In this document: piece after piece, positions 20,872 through 33,264 of the stretch
How positions within the stretch are numbered: position 1 is the first letter of the stretch
Layout of the letters: every line of letters begins with the position of its first letter
NCBI GenBank assembly: GCA_002803225.1
Contig: NXFV01000681.1
Span: forward strand, 1 to 64,000
From: Gamarada debralockiae
Lineage: Eukaryota > Ascomycota > Leotiomycetes > Helotiales > Hyphodiscaceae
DNA: 64,000 nucleotides
Direction: 5' to 3'
Notes under the pieces: model-generated
What the model saw: only the letters and a program-made list of their open reading frames with translations
Databases searched by the model: none
Told to the model about the DNA's origin: nothing
Position numbers and translations under genes: made by a program

Positions 20872-22257
20872 CTACAGCTTACTAGAAACCCACCCCTTAA
20901 TCCTCCTCGCCTGTTCCCCCTCTTGTTCCTCCGTATACCCCATCTGCAAATCCAAAACAGGCTGATCATGATACTCTCCCTTTGCCACCACAAGCTCCAC
21001 TTTCGTCCCATCCCCCACGCCCCTTCTCAGCTTCCCTTCAAACTCCTTAATCGCATCCACAAAAACCTCTTCCTCACCCGCCACCACCAAAACCTCCTCA
21101 ACCTTAAGACCCTCCCACCAACTCTCCGGCGCCGTGATCGCTTGATTATAGTAATCTGATACAGAAGGATAGGGGTAAGGACAGCCCATGAATGCATCGC
21201 TCCATTGCGTCACTGCGCGCGGGTCGATGCAATCTTTGTATGCGTTTTTGGTGAAGGATGCGGTGGAGGTGGAGAATGATACCCAGGGGGAAATTAGGAC
21301 GGTACCGCGCAGAGGCTCGGATAATTGGACAGGGGGAATTGGTGTCGAGGTAGAGGGGTGTGGGTGTGAGATGTGCGAGAGGAGGGATAGGGCTAGGTGC
21401 CCACCTGCGGAGTCGCCTGTTAGGATTATACTTTTGGGTGGGATGAAGAGGTTGTTGAGGACGTGGTTTAGGAGTGCGGAAGCTTGTTGGAGTTGGCGGG
21501 GGTAGATGGCTCCGGGGGCGAGATCTGTTTTCATTAGTTGAAGGGGAGGGAGGAGGAGGGGAGGCGGAGGTACCGTAGGAAAGCATTAGAACGGCTGCGT
21601 TTTTGCCTTTTGATTTTAGGACATCGACGATTTGGAACATGAATTCGAACATTTCAGGCCCAGCGGGGAAGACATATCCACCTCCTGTTTTCTCTTAGCA
21701 TTCTGTTGGGGGCTTTGGAGGGAGGGAGGTGTACCGTGGAAATTCAAAACTAATTTCTCCGCTTTGCTACTTCCTACCCAATGCGCTCTTGTCCCATCTT
21801 CTAAGATCTCGCTGTTTGGAGTGAAGCCCCTCTTCTTGCAAGCTACTAGGTACGCATCATCTGTTGGAGGTGCGAGATAACTGCGCAACTCGTCAACCAC
21901 CTATCCATTCTCACGCCTTCTCCTCCCAACTGAACAGCCAGGAACCACATACTGCTGTTGCCTAACGCTCGTCCTCCTCGTCATGGTCCTCAATGTCGTA
22001 AGAGCTACATATCTGTAGTAAGACTCTGGTCTGCTCTGTTTCGACCTCAGAGGTCTGGTGAAGATCGCAGCAAACGTATTGGCCACTTTGTACTAATCAG
22101 TAGTCACCCCACTTCGCAATTAGTGAGGGGAAAGCTTACAAACTGTCAAAATCGCAGGAATGGTGTCCAATTTCTCAAGAAGTGATAAATCGGCTGCATC
22201 GGCCTTATGTTTAAGGTACGAGGAGGATTGTGAGGAGTGGTCTTGAGTTTTCGCCAT
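20872..22257 (-). CDS. alpha/beta hydrolase (esterase/lipase type) with C-terminal SKL, 386 aa
   Basis: Five exons fit the family: 22140-22257, 21953-22085, 21735-21880, 21574-21684 and 20872-21524, giving 387 codons with all junctions GT-AG. The N-terminus (MAKTQDHSS) is followed by a hydrophobic segment LDTIPAILTVLANTFAAIF. The core has the oxyanion HGGGYV motif (near 131), the nucleophile elbow GDSAGG (Ser near 208), LRGTVLISPWVSF, and a Ser-Asp/Glu-His acid and base region VEEVLVVAGEEEVFVDAIKE and GEYHDQP. This is the hormone-sensitive-lipase-like (abhydrolase_3) class that hydrolyses small esters or lipids. The last residues, GWVSSKL, are a PTS1 signal, so a peroxisomal location is likely. 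The substrate is unknown. A paralog fragment lies just downstream. Confidence 0.85.
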
Positions 22258-22581
22258 TTTACGCAATTGAGTCTCACGAAATTGATAGAATGGAGAAAAC
22301 GGGTGAATTGGAGTAAATTGAAGGATTGGGAGAGAATTGTAAGCAGCCAAGTTGCAAGAAATAAGGGAGATGTCGTCGTTCAGGGACCTTGCTTGTACTG
22401 CAACCGCACAACCGAGGTGCTTATCGGACACCTCTCTTCCCCCGAGCATGGTTCCCCGCACCAAACCAATTGGACCCCTCGTGAAGATTAAACAGGCCCA
22501 CGTTTCGTCCCATGTGGGGAAGCACGTCTCTATCACGTTCAAAACTTGTCAGTTTGATTGTCGTAATTGGGTATCTTAACT

Positions 22582-24237
22582 CTAGGCTCGTATTTTCTGC
22601 ATGCCCCTTTTTCGTTTGCCGCCCACTTCTCTGCCTTCCTCTATCTCCAACATTGCTTCGCGCTTTTTCTCTCCTACTAATTTCAATGCTTCTTTTATGA
22701 CACGAGTTTCTAGGTTTACGCCTTCTTCTGACCACGCTTCCATTTGTCGCCCTACTCGGGCTTCAATTGCTTGGACGAGCTGAACGTCTCGCTGTCCCAC
22801 GAAAGTCACTGCTTCACCCCTCCTTCCTGCTCTGGCTGTTCGTCCAACTCGATGGATGTAGTCATCTGGATCCCGAGGGATATCGTAATTTATAACCAAT
22901 CCGACTTCCGGAATATCCAAACCTCTCGCTGCAACATCTGTCGCAACAAGAATCCGTGCCGCCGATGCTCGGAAACGCCCGAGATTGTCTATTCTTTGCC
23001 GTTGGGGCAATTTTGAATGTAAAGCAGTAACACGATGTTCGAGGAGTCGAAGGAGATGGGTGAGGTAGTCAGCAGTTGCTGTCCGGTTGCAGAATATGAT
23101 GACAGATTTTGGGACGTTAACTTCGGTAAGTAGGAACATATGAAGGTAGTGCTCCCGATGAGTGACTGGTATTTGGAGATACATTTGGTTTAGAGATACG
23201 GGTATAGCCAGCTTTTGCGTGTCGACTTCGCAGACAAAGACTGGTGGCTTCCCCGGTGTTCGAGGAAGCTCCTTCAAGGCCCGAACTTCGGGGGTGATGG
23301 TTGCAGTGAAAAGAAGGGTCTGTCGCTTTGAGGCCGGGGGCAGGACTGAGAGACATTCCTCCACATCTGGCAACATGCTTCCAACAGTCCCACTTGCTAA
23401 CAATCGATCCGCTTCATCGAGCACCACCATGCGCACTCGCCGTAGAGCACAAATCGAATCTTCTCCCGACGTGCGTATGTGATCTGCTAATCGGCCCGGT
23501 GTAGCGATGACAATGTGTGGACGTTGTGCGAGTGCGGTAGCTTGCGGTCGCATATCCGAACCGCCAGTTATCAGGACTGCCTTCAAGGACTGCGGCGATG
23601 ATATCGCCTTGAACTGTTCAAAAATTTGCAGTGCAAGTTCCCTACACCCTGCAACGTTAGTTAATCATCAACGTCATCTGAGTAACGATCCGTACCTCGT
23701 GGGCGTCAGCACTAACGCAAATATTCCGAAGGGATCTTCAGCCCATTTTTGCAGTATGGGTACCGCGAAAGCCACTGTCTTTCCTGAGCCTGTCCTACTG
23801 CCTCCTATACAATCTCGTCCTTTCAAAATCTCAGGGATACAGCCCTTTTGAATGCCGGTTGGTCTCTTTATGGCCATGGCCCCCAAGGATCCCACAAGCC
23901 ATGGCTTCACATTCAAGGCTGAGAAGGTAGTAGTAGAATCCAACGGTGCCAATATTGCGCCATTGCTCGTATGTTTATTGTTCCCGTTTTCTTGGACCTT
24001 GGACTTTATCCGCGACGGGACAGATGTTGTTGGTACAACAGGCGCGTCGATTTCTACCGGCGAGATCTTCCTTCGTTTCCGCGATGAATGGCTATCGAGA
24101 GAATCGGCATCCGAGGAGTCGTCGGAGGATTGTGACGAGGGTTCAGAGCCTGAATCAGAGTGCAGATTTGAATCAGACGCTTCCTCAGATAGTTGTTTGA
24201 TCGGCACCGACCTTGCAAGGGCCTTTTGTGCAGCCAT
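22582..24237 (-). CDS. DBP8: DEAD-box ATP-dependent RNA helicase DBP8, 533 aa
   Basis: DBP8 works in 40S ribosome biogenesis in the nucleolus, in early pre-rRNA cleavages. Two exons (23696-24237 and 22582-23641) are joined over a 54-bp intron that splits the Arg codon of [14 protein letters not shown]. The acidic/Ser-rich N-terminus (about 1-75) is followed by the Q-motif region [14 protein letters not shown], motif I SRTGSGKT, motif Ia TPTRELA, ATPGR, DEAD ([10 protein letters not shown]), motif III as [29 protein letters not shown] and motif [13 protein letters not shown]. The Lys/Arg-rich tail [13 protein letters not shown] fits a nucleolar protein. The gene is intact, and it is tail-to-head with the hydrolase (325 bp between). 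Confidence 0.92.
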
Positions 24238-25559
24238 TATATGTTCGTAGGACTTTCGTGGATTGTTTGTGGCTCGTCAACCTTTTTTCCCCCGTGCTTG
24301 CGATAAAATTATGGATGGGCAAGTTCTGCCGCGCGCCTAAAAGCTTGGCCCTCCGGAAGGAATCCGCGATTCTGAAACAGGGTGGTTTGACGAATGGGAC
24401 TGCCGCAAATGCCTCCAACACGGCACGGAATTGTGATCGTTCAACTGGCGCTGCAGGTTTGAAGGCCCCGTGAAAATTCAATCGTATGGACTGCGCTACC
24501 AGATGCACATTTTGGCCTGGATGGCTTCCGCGCATCGCTCCATCGGAGCCCACTTTCCACGTCAACTGACTGATTATTTGTTGGCTGTTGCATAGAGAAA
24601 GAGGAGAAGATGACCAGTAGCAGCGTGGAAGCTAGGGGAGTTGGTTGAAAATGTAATCTCGATGGGCTCCAAGACTCGCTACTGTACTTCGTATGAATAA
24701 TGTGAATCGCTCACAAGTAATCAAGCAATCAAAAATTCGCACGCTTTTCTCCCCCCCGTCCTCCTGATTTCAGGGCTGACGTACATCCGTCTATCGTCTC
24801 TCGGCATACAAGGACTCTGCTGAACAACCTCCCTCCTAGATGTGCATGGGCTGAACCTTTTTCTGACCACCATATCGACCCGAACATCCAGCCGAAAAGT
24901 GCAGGTCTTTTCTCTCATCCTCATACTTGTCACTTGTTGACGTGTTCCTTTCAATTAAAGTTTTCGGGGTACCAGTCAGCCCCGACGTCAAATTCGCTCC
25001 GTTTCGATGAGCTTATAGCTTTTGGCCCCCCCCCCCCCCCCAGCTGCATAAAGCCGACCTCAATCTAGCCGGTACGGACAAGGGTCAACGCCAAATTGTT
25101 GGCGCATCCATCGACCCCAAATATTCCCTTGCAGCGACCAGGCTTGCCCTTCCTTTTGAAGCCAGAATCATTCCACGAGCCCTCCTCCTTTCGTCCCCAC
25201 GACCTCTCACTGCGTCCAAGGCTGGACCTCTCCTCTAATCAATATTTCCCTTCGAATTGGGGGCCAACAGCGTCTATTCCGGAGGCCCAGAGGAGCTTAT
25301 TTGTGAGCCGACCCGCGGTGACGACAAGCTTGAAACCGAGTAGCAAAAACGACGAAAGACTCGTTTTGACAGGAACCGACGTTACGAATACAGTGACACC
25401 GCACTTCCCAAACATCGGCAAACCACGCCTAGAGCTCCGAGGTCTGCCACGACCTCTACATCATCAAGGAGTGTCTTATGACAACCTTCTGTCCTGACCA
25501 TTAAGGGCCCTCTAGAAGCCGGCAGGACGGTCTGCCGCAGCGGGGGGACTGCGTTTCTC
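24238..25559. promoter_or_regulatory. upstream regions of divergent DBP8 and MAPKK genes, with a C16 tract
   Basis: This 1.3-kb stretch separates two divergently transcribed conserved genes. A run of 16 C lies at 25026-25041. A plus-strand open frame at 25096-25497 is Pro-rich with no family resemblance and is best read as leader or chance. Long 5' regions are common for fungal kinase genes. Confidence 0.4.
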
Positions 25560-27418
25560 ATGCAAGATCACAACTCCAACTTAGAAGGTACCGGCAACGG
25601 TCCATCCAGAGATATAGAGAACAGAGCTCCTGGTTCTGATCCTGCTTCGCAAGTACGCAAATCTAGTGACCATATATCCAATTTGCCTCCAACGTCCCAG
25701 CAGGGAGAGGAAACCCATGCTAATTCTGGGAAGCCCTCAAATATTCTAGACCCGAACCCACAACCCAAGATGTCCTCTCCAGCTCCTTTACTTCGTCCTC
25801 CAATTCCCGGGAGTCGACAAAACAGCGGTGCCAGAACCCCAAGATTAGGTCTCGCCATTCCACCTTCGCCGAGTGTCAAACCCGTCAATGGCGGTCCACA
25901 ACCTGGAGCCTTGTCCTTACAGATGCCAGGACAAGTTGGTTCTAGACCCTCACTGCCTCGATTACAACTAGCTACGCCGATGGGAAGCAGTCAGACGCCA
26001 TACGAACAACAACCTTTACAAAATGGTAGACCGAGTGTCCCAGCAAACGCGAATCAGTCAGCAAGTGGAGGAAGTGAGAGTAGTGCGGCACATTCAAGAA
26101 CAGGGAGCTTTGGTCCCTTGGATGGCAGGGCAAGTGGACCTACGTCCGCGGGGTCACAATACTCCGCATTATCATTTGCATCCCAATATGGGCTAAGACA
26201 ACCCCAGGGCACTCCCGACCCAGCCTCGGCTGTTGGTTCTCTGTATTCAGAACGGAGTGAAGGTGGAGCAGGCATGGAGCGAGAAGGAAGTATCAATGGG
26301 CTTGAGGCGTTTGACAAGCTGAGTTTAGAGAGGGGCAGAACACTTGACGTGGAAGAATTAGACGATGAGGGGTGGCGAGTAGCAAGCATGGAAAAGAGAA
26401 TTGAGGAATTGGGAAGCTTAGGAGAAGGTGCAGGAGGAGCAGTGACGAGGTGTATGTTGAAGGGTGGGAAGACCGTGTTTGCGCTGAAGGTACATACCTC
26501 TTCTCTTTTATCTCTAATCCACTAACTGACCTTCCTATCAGATCATCACCACCAACCCAGATCCAGACGTCAAGAAACAAATCGTCCGTGAGCTCGGCTT
26601 CAACAAAGACTGCGCCAGCGAGCATATCTGCCGCTACTACGGCGCCTTCGTCGAGCCATCCACCGCAACCATCAGCATCGCAATGGAATTTTGCGAAGGC
26701 GGTTCTCTCGACTCCATTTACCGAGAAGTAAAGAAGCTCGGTGGACGAACCGGCGAGAAAGTGCTCGGAAAGATCGCCGAAGGAGTTCTCAATGGCTTGA
26801 CCTACCTCCATAGCAAGAAGATCATCCACCGAGACATCAAGCCTTCCAACATCCTGCTCTGCCGCGACGGGCAAGTCAAGCTTTGCGATTTCGGAGTGAG
26901 TGGTGAGTTCGGTACCAAAGGCGATGCGAATACCTTTATTGGGACGAGTTATTACATGGCGCCTGAGCGTATCACGGGACAGAGCTATACTATCACGTCT
27001 GATGTGTGGAGCACGGGTGTCACGCTCCTGGAAGTCGCCCAACATCGATTCCCATTCCCGGCGGATGGCACGGAGATGCAGCCAAGGGCTGGTCTGATCG
27101 ATCTTTTGACTTATATTGTGCGGCAACCGATTCCGAAGTTGAAAGATGAGCCAGAGGCGGGGATTAAGTGGAGTGACAACTTTAAGTATTTTATTGAGTG
27201 CTGGTATGTTGTCTTCTCCTTTACCTTTTTGGTCTCGCCCTTGCAGAGATTTCTTGGCATTTGGATCAGGATCTAATGACTGCAGTCTCGAGAAAGAGCC
27301 ATCTCGCCGCGCCTCGCCCTGGCGTATGCTTGAGCACCCCTGGATGATAGAAATGCGCAGCAAGCGTGTGAACATGGCACACTTCCTATCAACGGTTTGG
27401 GGATGGGAGGAGAAGTAA
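25560..27418 (+). CDS. MKK2: MAP kinase kinase of the cell-wall-integrity pathway (MKK1/MKK2 type)
   Basis: This dual-specificity kinase phosphorylates the SLT2/MPK1 MAPK below the BCK1-type MAPKKK. Exons are 25560-26489, 26542-27203 and 27286-27418. The first in-frame ATG (25560) gives 574 aa. Orthologs start like the Met at 25770 ([20 protein letters not shown]), giving 504 aa. The N-terminal half is disordered and Pro/Ser-rich. The kinase domain has the Gly loop [12 protein letters not shown], catalytic Lys in [21 protein letters not shown], the activation segment [20 protein letters not shown], and [20 protein letters not shown], which is diagnostic for this MKK group. The C-terminus [14 protein letters not shown] also matches the group. 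Intact. Confidence 0.9.
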
Positions 27419-27978
27419 CCGGAACCATAATTCCTTGACGGCGATATATCGATATTCGTACACGAGAATTCATGAGCAATTATTACTCAGGCGGGAAGAA
27501 ATGAAAGCATTTGACGGCGTTCTGGGGTTGGAAGCAAGCAGGCTATTGAATGGACGGGCGGGACAGGGCCGGGGCGAGTGAAGAATTGAGGAAGGCAGCG
27601 ACGAACCTGACTAAAGATAAGATTGAACTCCAGCATATATTTATCTCTGTTCAGAGATATTCATAGTGATTATACCAGCGGATCGATTCTTCAGCTCAAG
27701 TGTGCATATTATACCATAATGTCGATTTTGACAAACGATGCAGTACGCTTCTAGCTCATCCGCCTCTATGCAGTCTCCATTCTCAACGCACAACCAAGAT
27801 CGAGTATCGCTCCATCAAAACCTATCAAACCTCAACCCCAATTCATCCGCCAAACCCCACCTCCCCTTCTCATCAGTACCATTTGCCAGCCGGGTTAGCC
27901 CACCCATAAAGACATGATCCAAGAGATCATCCCTTTCCGGCCTATAATTCCAATCCGTGGAACAGGTCCATGTATTTC
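27419..27978. other. intergenic, no gene seen
   Basis: The 3' flank of the MAPKK gene and the start of the F-box relic cluster. No supported feature. Confidence 0.4.
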
Positions 27979-28197
27979 CTAGTGGATTTCGTAGTGGCGT
28001 CTACAGATGAGGCCGAGGCAGAGGGATGAGATTGGATCGAGGTGGATAAGGGTTTGGAGGAGGTGCTTTGTTGGGAGAGTTGCGGTTGGCATACTTAGGG
28101 TGTGTTGAGGGAAGGTGTATATTTGCTTGGTATTTCGAGAGTTGGTGAGAGAGTTGAAGTTTTGATACTGAGTTCGAGGGTGTGAATCACAGAGCAC
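27979..28197 (-). pseudogene. F-box relic A
   Basis: F-box proteins are substrate adaptors of SCF ubiquitin ligases. From the ATG at 28092 it reads MPTATLPTKHLLQTLIHLDP, ISSLCLGLICRRHYEIH, the F-box of a common fungal family, then TAG. Sequence after the stop (HGPVPRIGIIGRKG, ISWIMSLWVG) still resembles the normal continuation of that family. A truncated gene of about 30 remaining conserved residues. Confidence 0.6.
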
Positions 28198-28797
28198 ACG
28201 AATGTGGTGACTTGGTTGATTGGTGTGATTCAGTGGAACTCTTTACGCCATCATCAGCTCCTGCGAAATGGCGATCCCCTAATATACATATGACCCTTCG
28301 TCGATAAAGACTATTCAGGCTCGTCTGAAGAATATTGTAAAGGCTGGCAAGGCTCAAGTGTGCATTAACCGGGAAAAGCAAATTACACAGAGGTCGCTGG
28401 TCAACCAACGAATGGGCCGGCAAGCTGCCACAGCCGCATCTGCGCTTGGAAGTCCAGGTATTATCTCTGTTCTCCATAACCAAGCTTCTTAATAACTTGA
28501 ATGCGGTACTAGCAATCACCACTGCACACGGCAATATCTTACACGAAGCGCTTTTAGTTTCGTCTTTCTCGAGCTAGATCGATAGGAAGATGCCCAAAAT
28601 TTCTTTGCAGCGAAGGACCAAAATCCGCAAATCGCCTCGCAGCCTTGCCTCGAGAAACCGTCCTAAGACTCCCACACAAGTTCCACCACGCAACACAAAG
28701 CAAAAGATGTGTCTCTTTCGACTGGCCGTTTGCCTCTACGCTGATATTACTATGTATAGAGGCTGGCAGTACCATGCGCTGCGTGCTCAAAGCTCAT

Positions 28798-30893
28798 TCA
28801 GGCCTTCAAGACACCCCTCAATACGGAGTTCCACGCACACGTCGGCACAGCAGATGAAGTTATCTCGGATGGCTGTGGCGATCACAGCGAAATAATGCTT
28901 CATTACATCCAGGTGATGCGTGAACATGACCAAAAGAATGCAAAGCTCAGGACTGGTAGAATCCATATCGAGAAGAATCGTAGAATCTGGGAGGTCTCTA
29001 TTGCTGTAGCAGGTATACCCAACATTATAACCTTTGAGTTGGCCGAGGGGTTTCCACTATCAGCTACAGTTGGTTTGGCAAGATCATTGATCCGAGCTGG
29101 ATCGATATCAAAACGTTTAAGAATTGGTCAACAAACTGTCGCAGCTATCATGGCCAAGCATGCGAATTGTCCCTTATGGGGAAAGGGCTGTCTCCAGGCC
29201 GACCTCAATGGTTTGTTGATACGTGGAGGATGTGGCTCGTACCAGCTCGTGATGAGATTCAGTGCATGGCTCTGAGTTATGTCTGAGGTCCGAGCCAACT
29301 ATTGAAAACGATCAGGAGCAACCTGGAGGATTTCCAGCAAGATCAAGTATTCGCTCAGAGCCAATCATTTCGAGAATTCCGAACACAATCAAAGATGCCA
29401 TACATGATGTACGCCTCTTAGACGAAAGATACCCCTCGGTCGAGTCTCTCTGTATCGTTCAGGATAACGAGGACGACAAGCAGGGTCAAATCAACGGCAT
29501 GGCTTCCATCTTTGCGAATTCCAGAATAACGATCATCGCCGCCGAAGGATGGGATGCCAATCACGGCATAAGGGGCCTTCGGGGCATTTCTGCTGCTCGA
29601 AATACGGGCCAGCAGGTTTTTGTGCTCCCTAGTGTACATAGGGTCATACAGCGTACTAGGTGCAGACTAACCGGCAGTATTTGGCATCAGAGGGATTGGA
29701 CATTTCAGGAGTATCTTTTTTCCAAAAGGCGACTGATCTTTGGGGACAGCAGGCTCTGGTGGGAGTGTGCACATGGGACCTCAATTGGAGACACGGGACA
29801 GCCTGCTGATGTGCGAGGCATTGCTTCGTTTGCTACTGGCGAGCGGAGCGAAATTCAAAAGTGTTGTTCTCACTCTCTTGGCCCAACATGGAAATCAACA
29901 TCAAGCTGGTGTACAAGTACAATTTCCGGCAGTTCACTTACCCACAAGATGTCTTGGCTGCGTTTGCTAGAATTACTCTCTCCTTTACCACAGCTTCGAG
30001 GGTGTTTCTTTGCGGGTTCCCAGTGATGTTTTTTAATATAGCGCTGCTCTGGGAGCCACTCAACCATCTCAAACTGAGAGTACCTATCCATTCAAATGGT
30101 CCTAGAATTTCCCCCCTTCCGAGTTGGTCATGGGCTAGCTGGGATGGTGGAATATTGGATTTGGCCTGATTGCTGCGACTACGTTAAAACACACAGGCGT
30201 TTGAACCCCAAGTGCACCATCCTTATATGCGACTGGTATTGCATTGACCACGCTACGATGGAATGCAGGCCGATTCTCAATACTTGGAATAAGTACCGAA
30301 ACTTTATCTCCAGCGTCCACCAGGAATTACCCATTGGCTGGACTAGGCATCTCATTCCCTCTGACAAAGTCCACGAGTACGTCAAGCATCCAAGCCTCGA
30401 ACCTCAGAATTTCTTTTTCAAACATGATTCGGACCCTGAAGCAGAGTTTTGGTATCGTATTTCCATTTCTGAACCGCGGTTACGAGACCCAGGATCAACG
30501 CTTAAGGCGTCAACTGGACTTCTTGTATTGCCCAACACAACATGCGCACTTCGTGATAGGCTGGCTGATCGGGCCGACCCGATGTTCCAACTTCAAGACG
30601 AAAACGACGCCTGGGCTGGAGTGTTGACTCCTCACGATGACGCTACGATACAAAGACAGAGCTGTGAATTTATTGCTATCTCACGTGGATATATTCGTGA
30701 GGGCGGGTTTTCAATTCGTCTTCATAAACGGGGATTTGGTGAGAGGCCGATAAAAGGCGACTGGTACGAGTTCTATCATGTTCTCTGGATTCGCTGGAAT
30801 GATGGAATTGCTTACAGAGAAGGTATTGGTCCAGTTATGAAAGATATTTGGGAAAGGGTGCCTCGAGAGTACATTGATGTGATCTTGGGATGA
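28798..30893 (+). pseudogene. HET-domain protein relic, several frames
   Basis: The pieces appear in the normal order of a HET protein: IIDPSWIDIKTFKNWSTNCR and WFVDTWRMWLVPARDEIQ, then MALSYV followed by TGA (29284-29286) exactly where the invariant Trp of SYVWG belongs, then GPSQLLKTIRSNLEDFQQ. A frame change leads to IPNTIKDAIHDVRLLDERYP, VESLCIVQDNEDDKQGQING, MASIFANSRITIIAAEGWDA and DWTFQEYLFSKRRLIF (the WxxQE motif). At about 29880 the frame shifts to IKLVYKYNFRQFTYPQDVLA and PSWSWASWDGGI. At about 30165 it shifts back to DCCDYVKTHR and a long C-terminal stretch ending VPREYIDVILG. One nonsense codon plus at least three frame changes mark a dead gene. The start is approximate. Confidence 0.75.
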
Positions 30894-31497
30894 TGTTGGC
30901 TTTGGAATAATCCTGTAGCACAGTAGGTACGACTACAGGCTTTCAAGTGTGGGCTTGGTATATGCCTACATCAGCGCGTACACATTAAATTTCAATTATG
31001 CTGACACTCTAAGTCATCTGGTCTTTCTGAAGATTGAAGTAATTTTCAGGGTGTACCTCTTCACAATGATCTTGATTTCGCTGTTCAAGTACGAAGAAGA
31101 CAAGCCTAATGGCCTTCATTTTCCATTGTACAGGCCTCAGTTGATCTTTCCCTGATTTATGTTGTCTTCTTTGCTACACTTACGACTCGCTGAACCTTAA
31201 AGCAGAAGCTGTAATTAGCCTTACCAGAAATTCCCGACCCATTTTGGCCCTGCACCGAATCATGGCTCCCAGAATCTGTCGAATCTCAACCCGATTTCTT
31301 GTGCACCTTATTCATCAACTCCTAGGCCGAAGAATTATCTCTCCGTAAACAGTCCGTCTTCCATTTGAAATTGCCTGAGGTTTGGCTTGCGCTAATCGTC
31401 GAATGTCTTCCTCTCTAATGGTACATGAACACGTTCAAGTCGTAATACCGATTTAGCAGTCTGTAGTTCCAAATATTTGGTACGGGGCTGGGGAGCT
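30894..31497. other. intergenic, no gene seen
   Basis: No supported feature between the HET relic and F-box relic B. Confidence 0.35.
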
Positions 31498-31610
31498 GTA
31501 GTGGATTTTGTAGAAGCGCTTGCGAGCAAGGCCGAAGCAGACGGATGTTATTGCGTCGGAGTAGGGGAGCATCCGCAGGAGGGCTCGGTTGGGAGGGTTG
31601 TGGTTGACAT
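31498..31610 (-). pseudogene. F-box relic B
   Basis: From the ATG at 31610 it reads MSTTTLPTE. One base out of frame it continues LLRMLPYSDAITSVCFGLAR, KRFYKIHY. This is the same F-box family as relic A, with a frameshift inside the F-box. Confidence 0.5.
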
Positions 31611-31870
31611 CAGGAGTGAAGGGGTTTGATCTGTGTAGGCTGTGTTTTTGTGCCTTTGCTTTGGTCTTGGATTCCTGTAAGAGTCAACGATAAGGCTGCA
31701 TAACTTTTATGAGATTTACACTTCAAGGTTTGAATCACAGTGTATTATAAGTGTGATGAAGCTCTCTATTGATGTGAATCACTGCTATCTTCAATTCTGC
31801 TCAACTCCAAGTACCCGTGACAAACAGTGATACCATCTCCATCAGTCATGCCAATGCTCCTCCCATTTAT

Positions 31871-32269
31871 TCAGCAGCCGTAACGGCAATATTTAGGACC
31901 CCAGGGACGCCCCTTTCCCCACTTACGCAAAGAAGCGTGCCAGCGGAAACTCGTATGAGTGTACCGAGCGTACTGCGGACCTCTCCAATCTCCAAGCAAA
32001 TGACCCAAACACTTGTCGTGGGATGGTCCTATGCTGAGGCACGGAAGAGGAAGGTTGAGGGAGCAGTATAAGCTGTAACAATGACGATGGGTGATACCAA
32101 GTAGGAACTTCGATGCGGGATCGAGGTATGACATCACACTTAGTAGGATTTCGTTCGGGAGGCCGAGCAGGCAGCCTTCTACACGGGTTGTTAGCTTTGT
32201 AATTGTTTCCAGGAAAAAATATCTACACACTGCGTATGACTTCTGTAGCCTTGGGGGCATCATCCTCAA
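31871..32269 (-). pseudogene. F-box relic C, longest open copy
   Basis: It contains LLGLPNEILLSVMSYLDPAS, KFLLGITHRHCYSLY, a good F-box, and continues about 60 residues (HLLGDWRGPQYARYT) to a stop at 31871. That is shorter than family members of 200 or more residues. The start is unclear, and a 3' splice-like site lies just before the F-box. It could be an expressed short gene, but the neighbourhood suggests decay. Confidence 0.45.
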
Positions 32270-32676
32270 CTTCTTTCTCCCTCTTGGACTGTTGTGCGGG
32301 GTGATGCGAAGCTATGTGGCTTGGTAGAAGCTTGGTTTTTGATGTTTCTAGTTATTTAGGCTTACTGCGTGCAACCTCGATAGCCTTCGAGTCCTTTTCT
32401 TCAACTTCTTCCTCCATGGTGTAATGTTTGTGTTGTGTAGGGTAGCTTTGCGGAAGTCGGGTGTGGTTTTTTAGTGTTCGGGCCGAAGCTTAAGTTTTCA
32501 GGAGAGCGTATCGCTCTAAGCGAGAGTTTTAGGAGGCACTTGGGACTGAACGCAAGAGGACAAGAGAGACCTTAAATATCTCTGTTCACACATGGATTAA
32601 TTAGCACTTTCAAAGACGACAAGCCAGGTTCAATTGAAATACAAGGAATATTGAAAGTGCATTGAGCGTATTTCAT

Positions 32677-32964
32677 TTACGACTGGAACGACAGACTACC
32701 CATGTTCAGACTAGTTTGAAGATATATTGATAATACGAATGTTCTCCTTTTCCGGTAATTTAGGGACATGTTCAAATGTAGACCTATTCTTCCTACCTGC
32801 TGGTACAGAATATCAAGAGTCGATCCTTGGATGCCGAAAAGGATCGAAGAGAGGAGCTTACGAGAGAGCCCGAAGCATACTAAATTTTCCTTGAGCGTGG
32901 TCGGATTTAAACTTTTGCAAGGGTGGAGGAGAAGACCTCTTTGAAGTTTATATCCAGGTCTCAA
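32677..32964 (-). pseudogene. possible F-box relic D
   Basis: The stretch KSLNPTTLKENLVCFGLSRK, LLSSILFGIQGSTLDILY resembles the second half of the F-box plus following region in this family (LDP..S.VCFGLxxKxxY). The N-terminal LPxE part is missing and nothing intact follows. Weak. Confidence 0.3.
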
Positions 32965-33264
32965 TTTAGAACTGGAATCACCATACAGTGTGAGCGCCAG
33001 TTGATGTCAATTCACACATATTTTGCTTGCATCAATCAGACAAGTTATAAAGACAATTTGCCATTTGGCACCTATCAGTGCACATGGCCATGTTGTTTCT
33101 GCTTGGCTTCTAGTGTAAAAGCCATACAATATGTCAGCTCTAACGGTCTGCGCTCCAAAATTCGAGGCTGACATTCTCGTCACGTTTCTGTACCTAGCAT
33201 TCAAGGCTGTTTTCCGCGTCTAGAAGTTCACATGCCTTTTACCCTGCAGATCGATTTCCCCCAA

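Noticed and set aside
25096..25497. 134-codon plus-strand open frame upstream of the MAPKK
   Set aside because: Pro-rich with no family resemblance; most likely leader or chance, so not listed as a gene.
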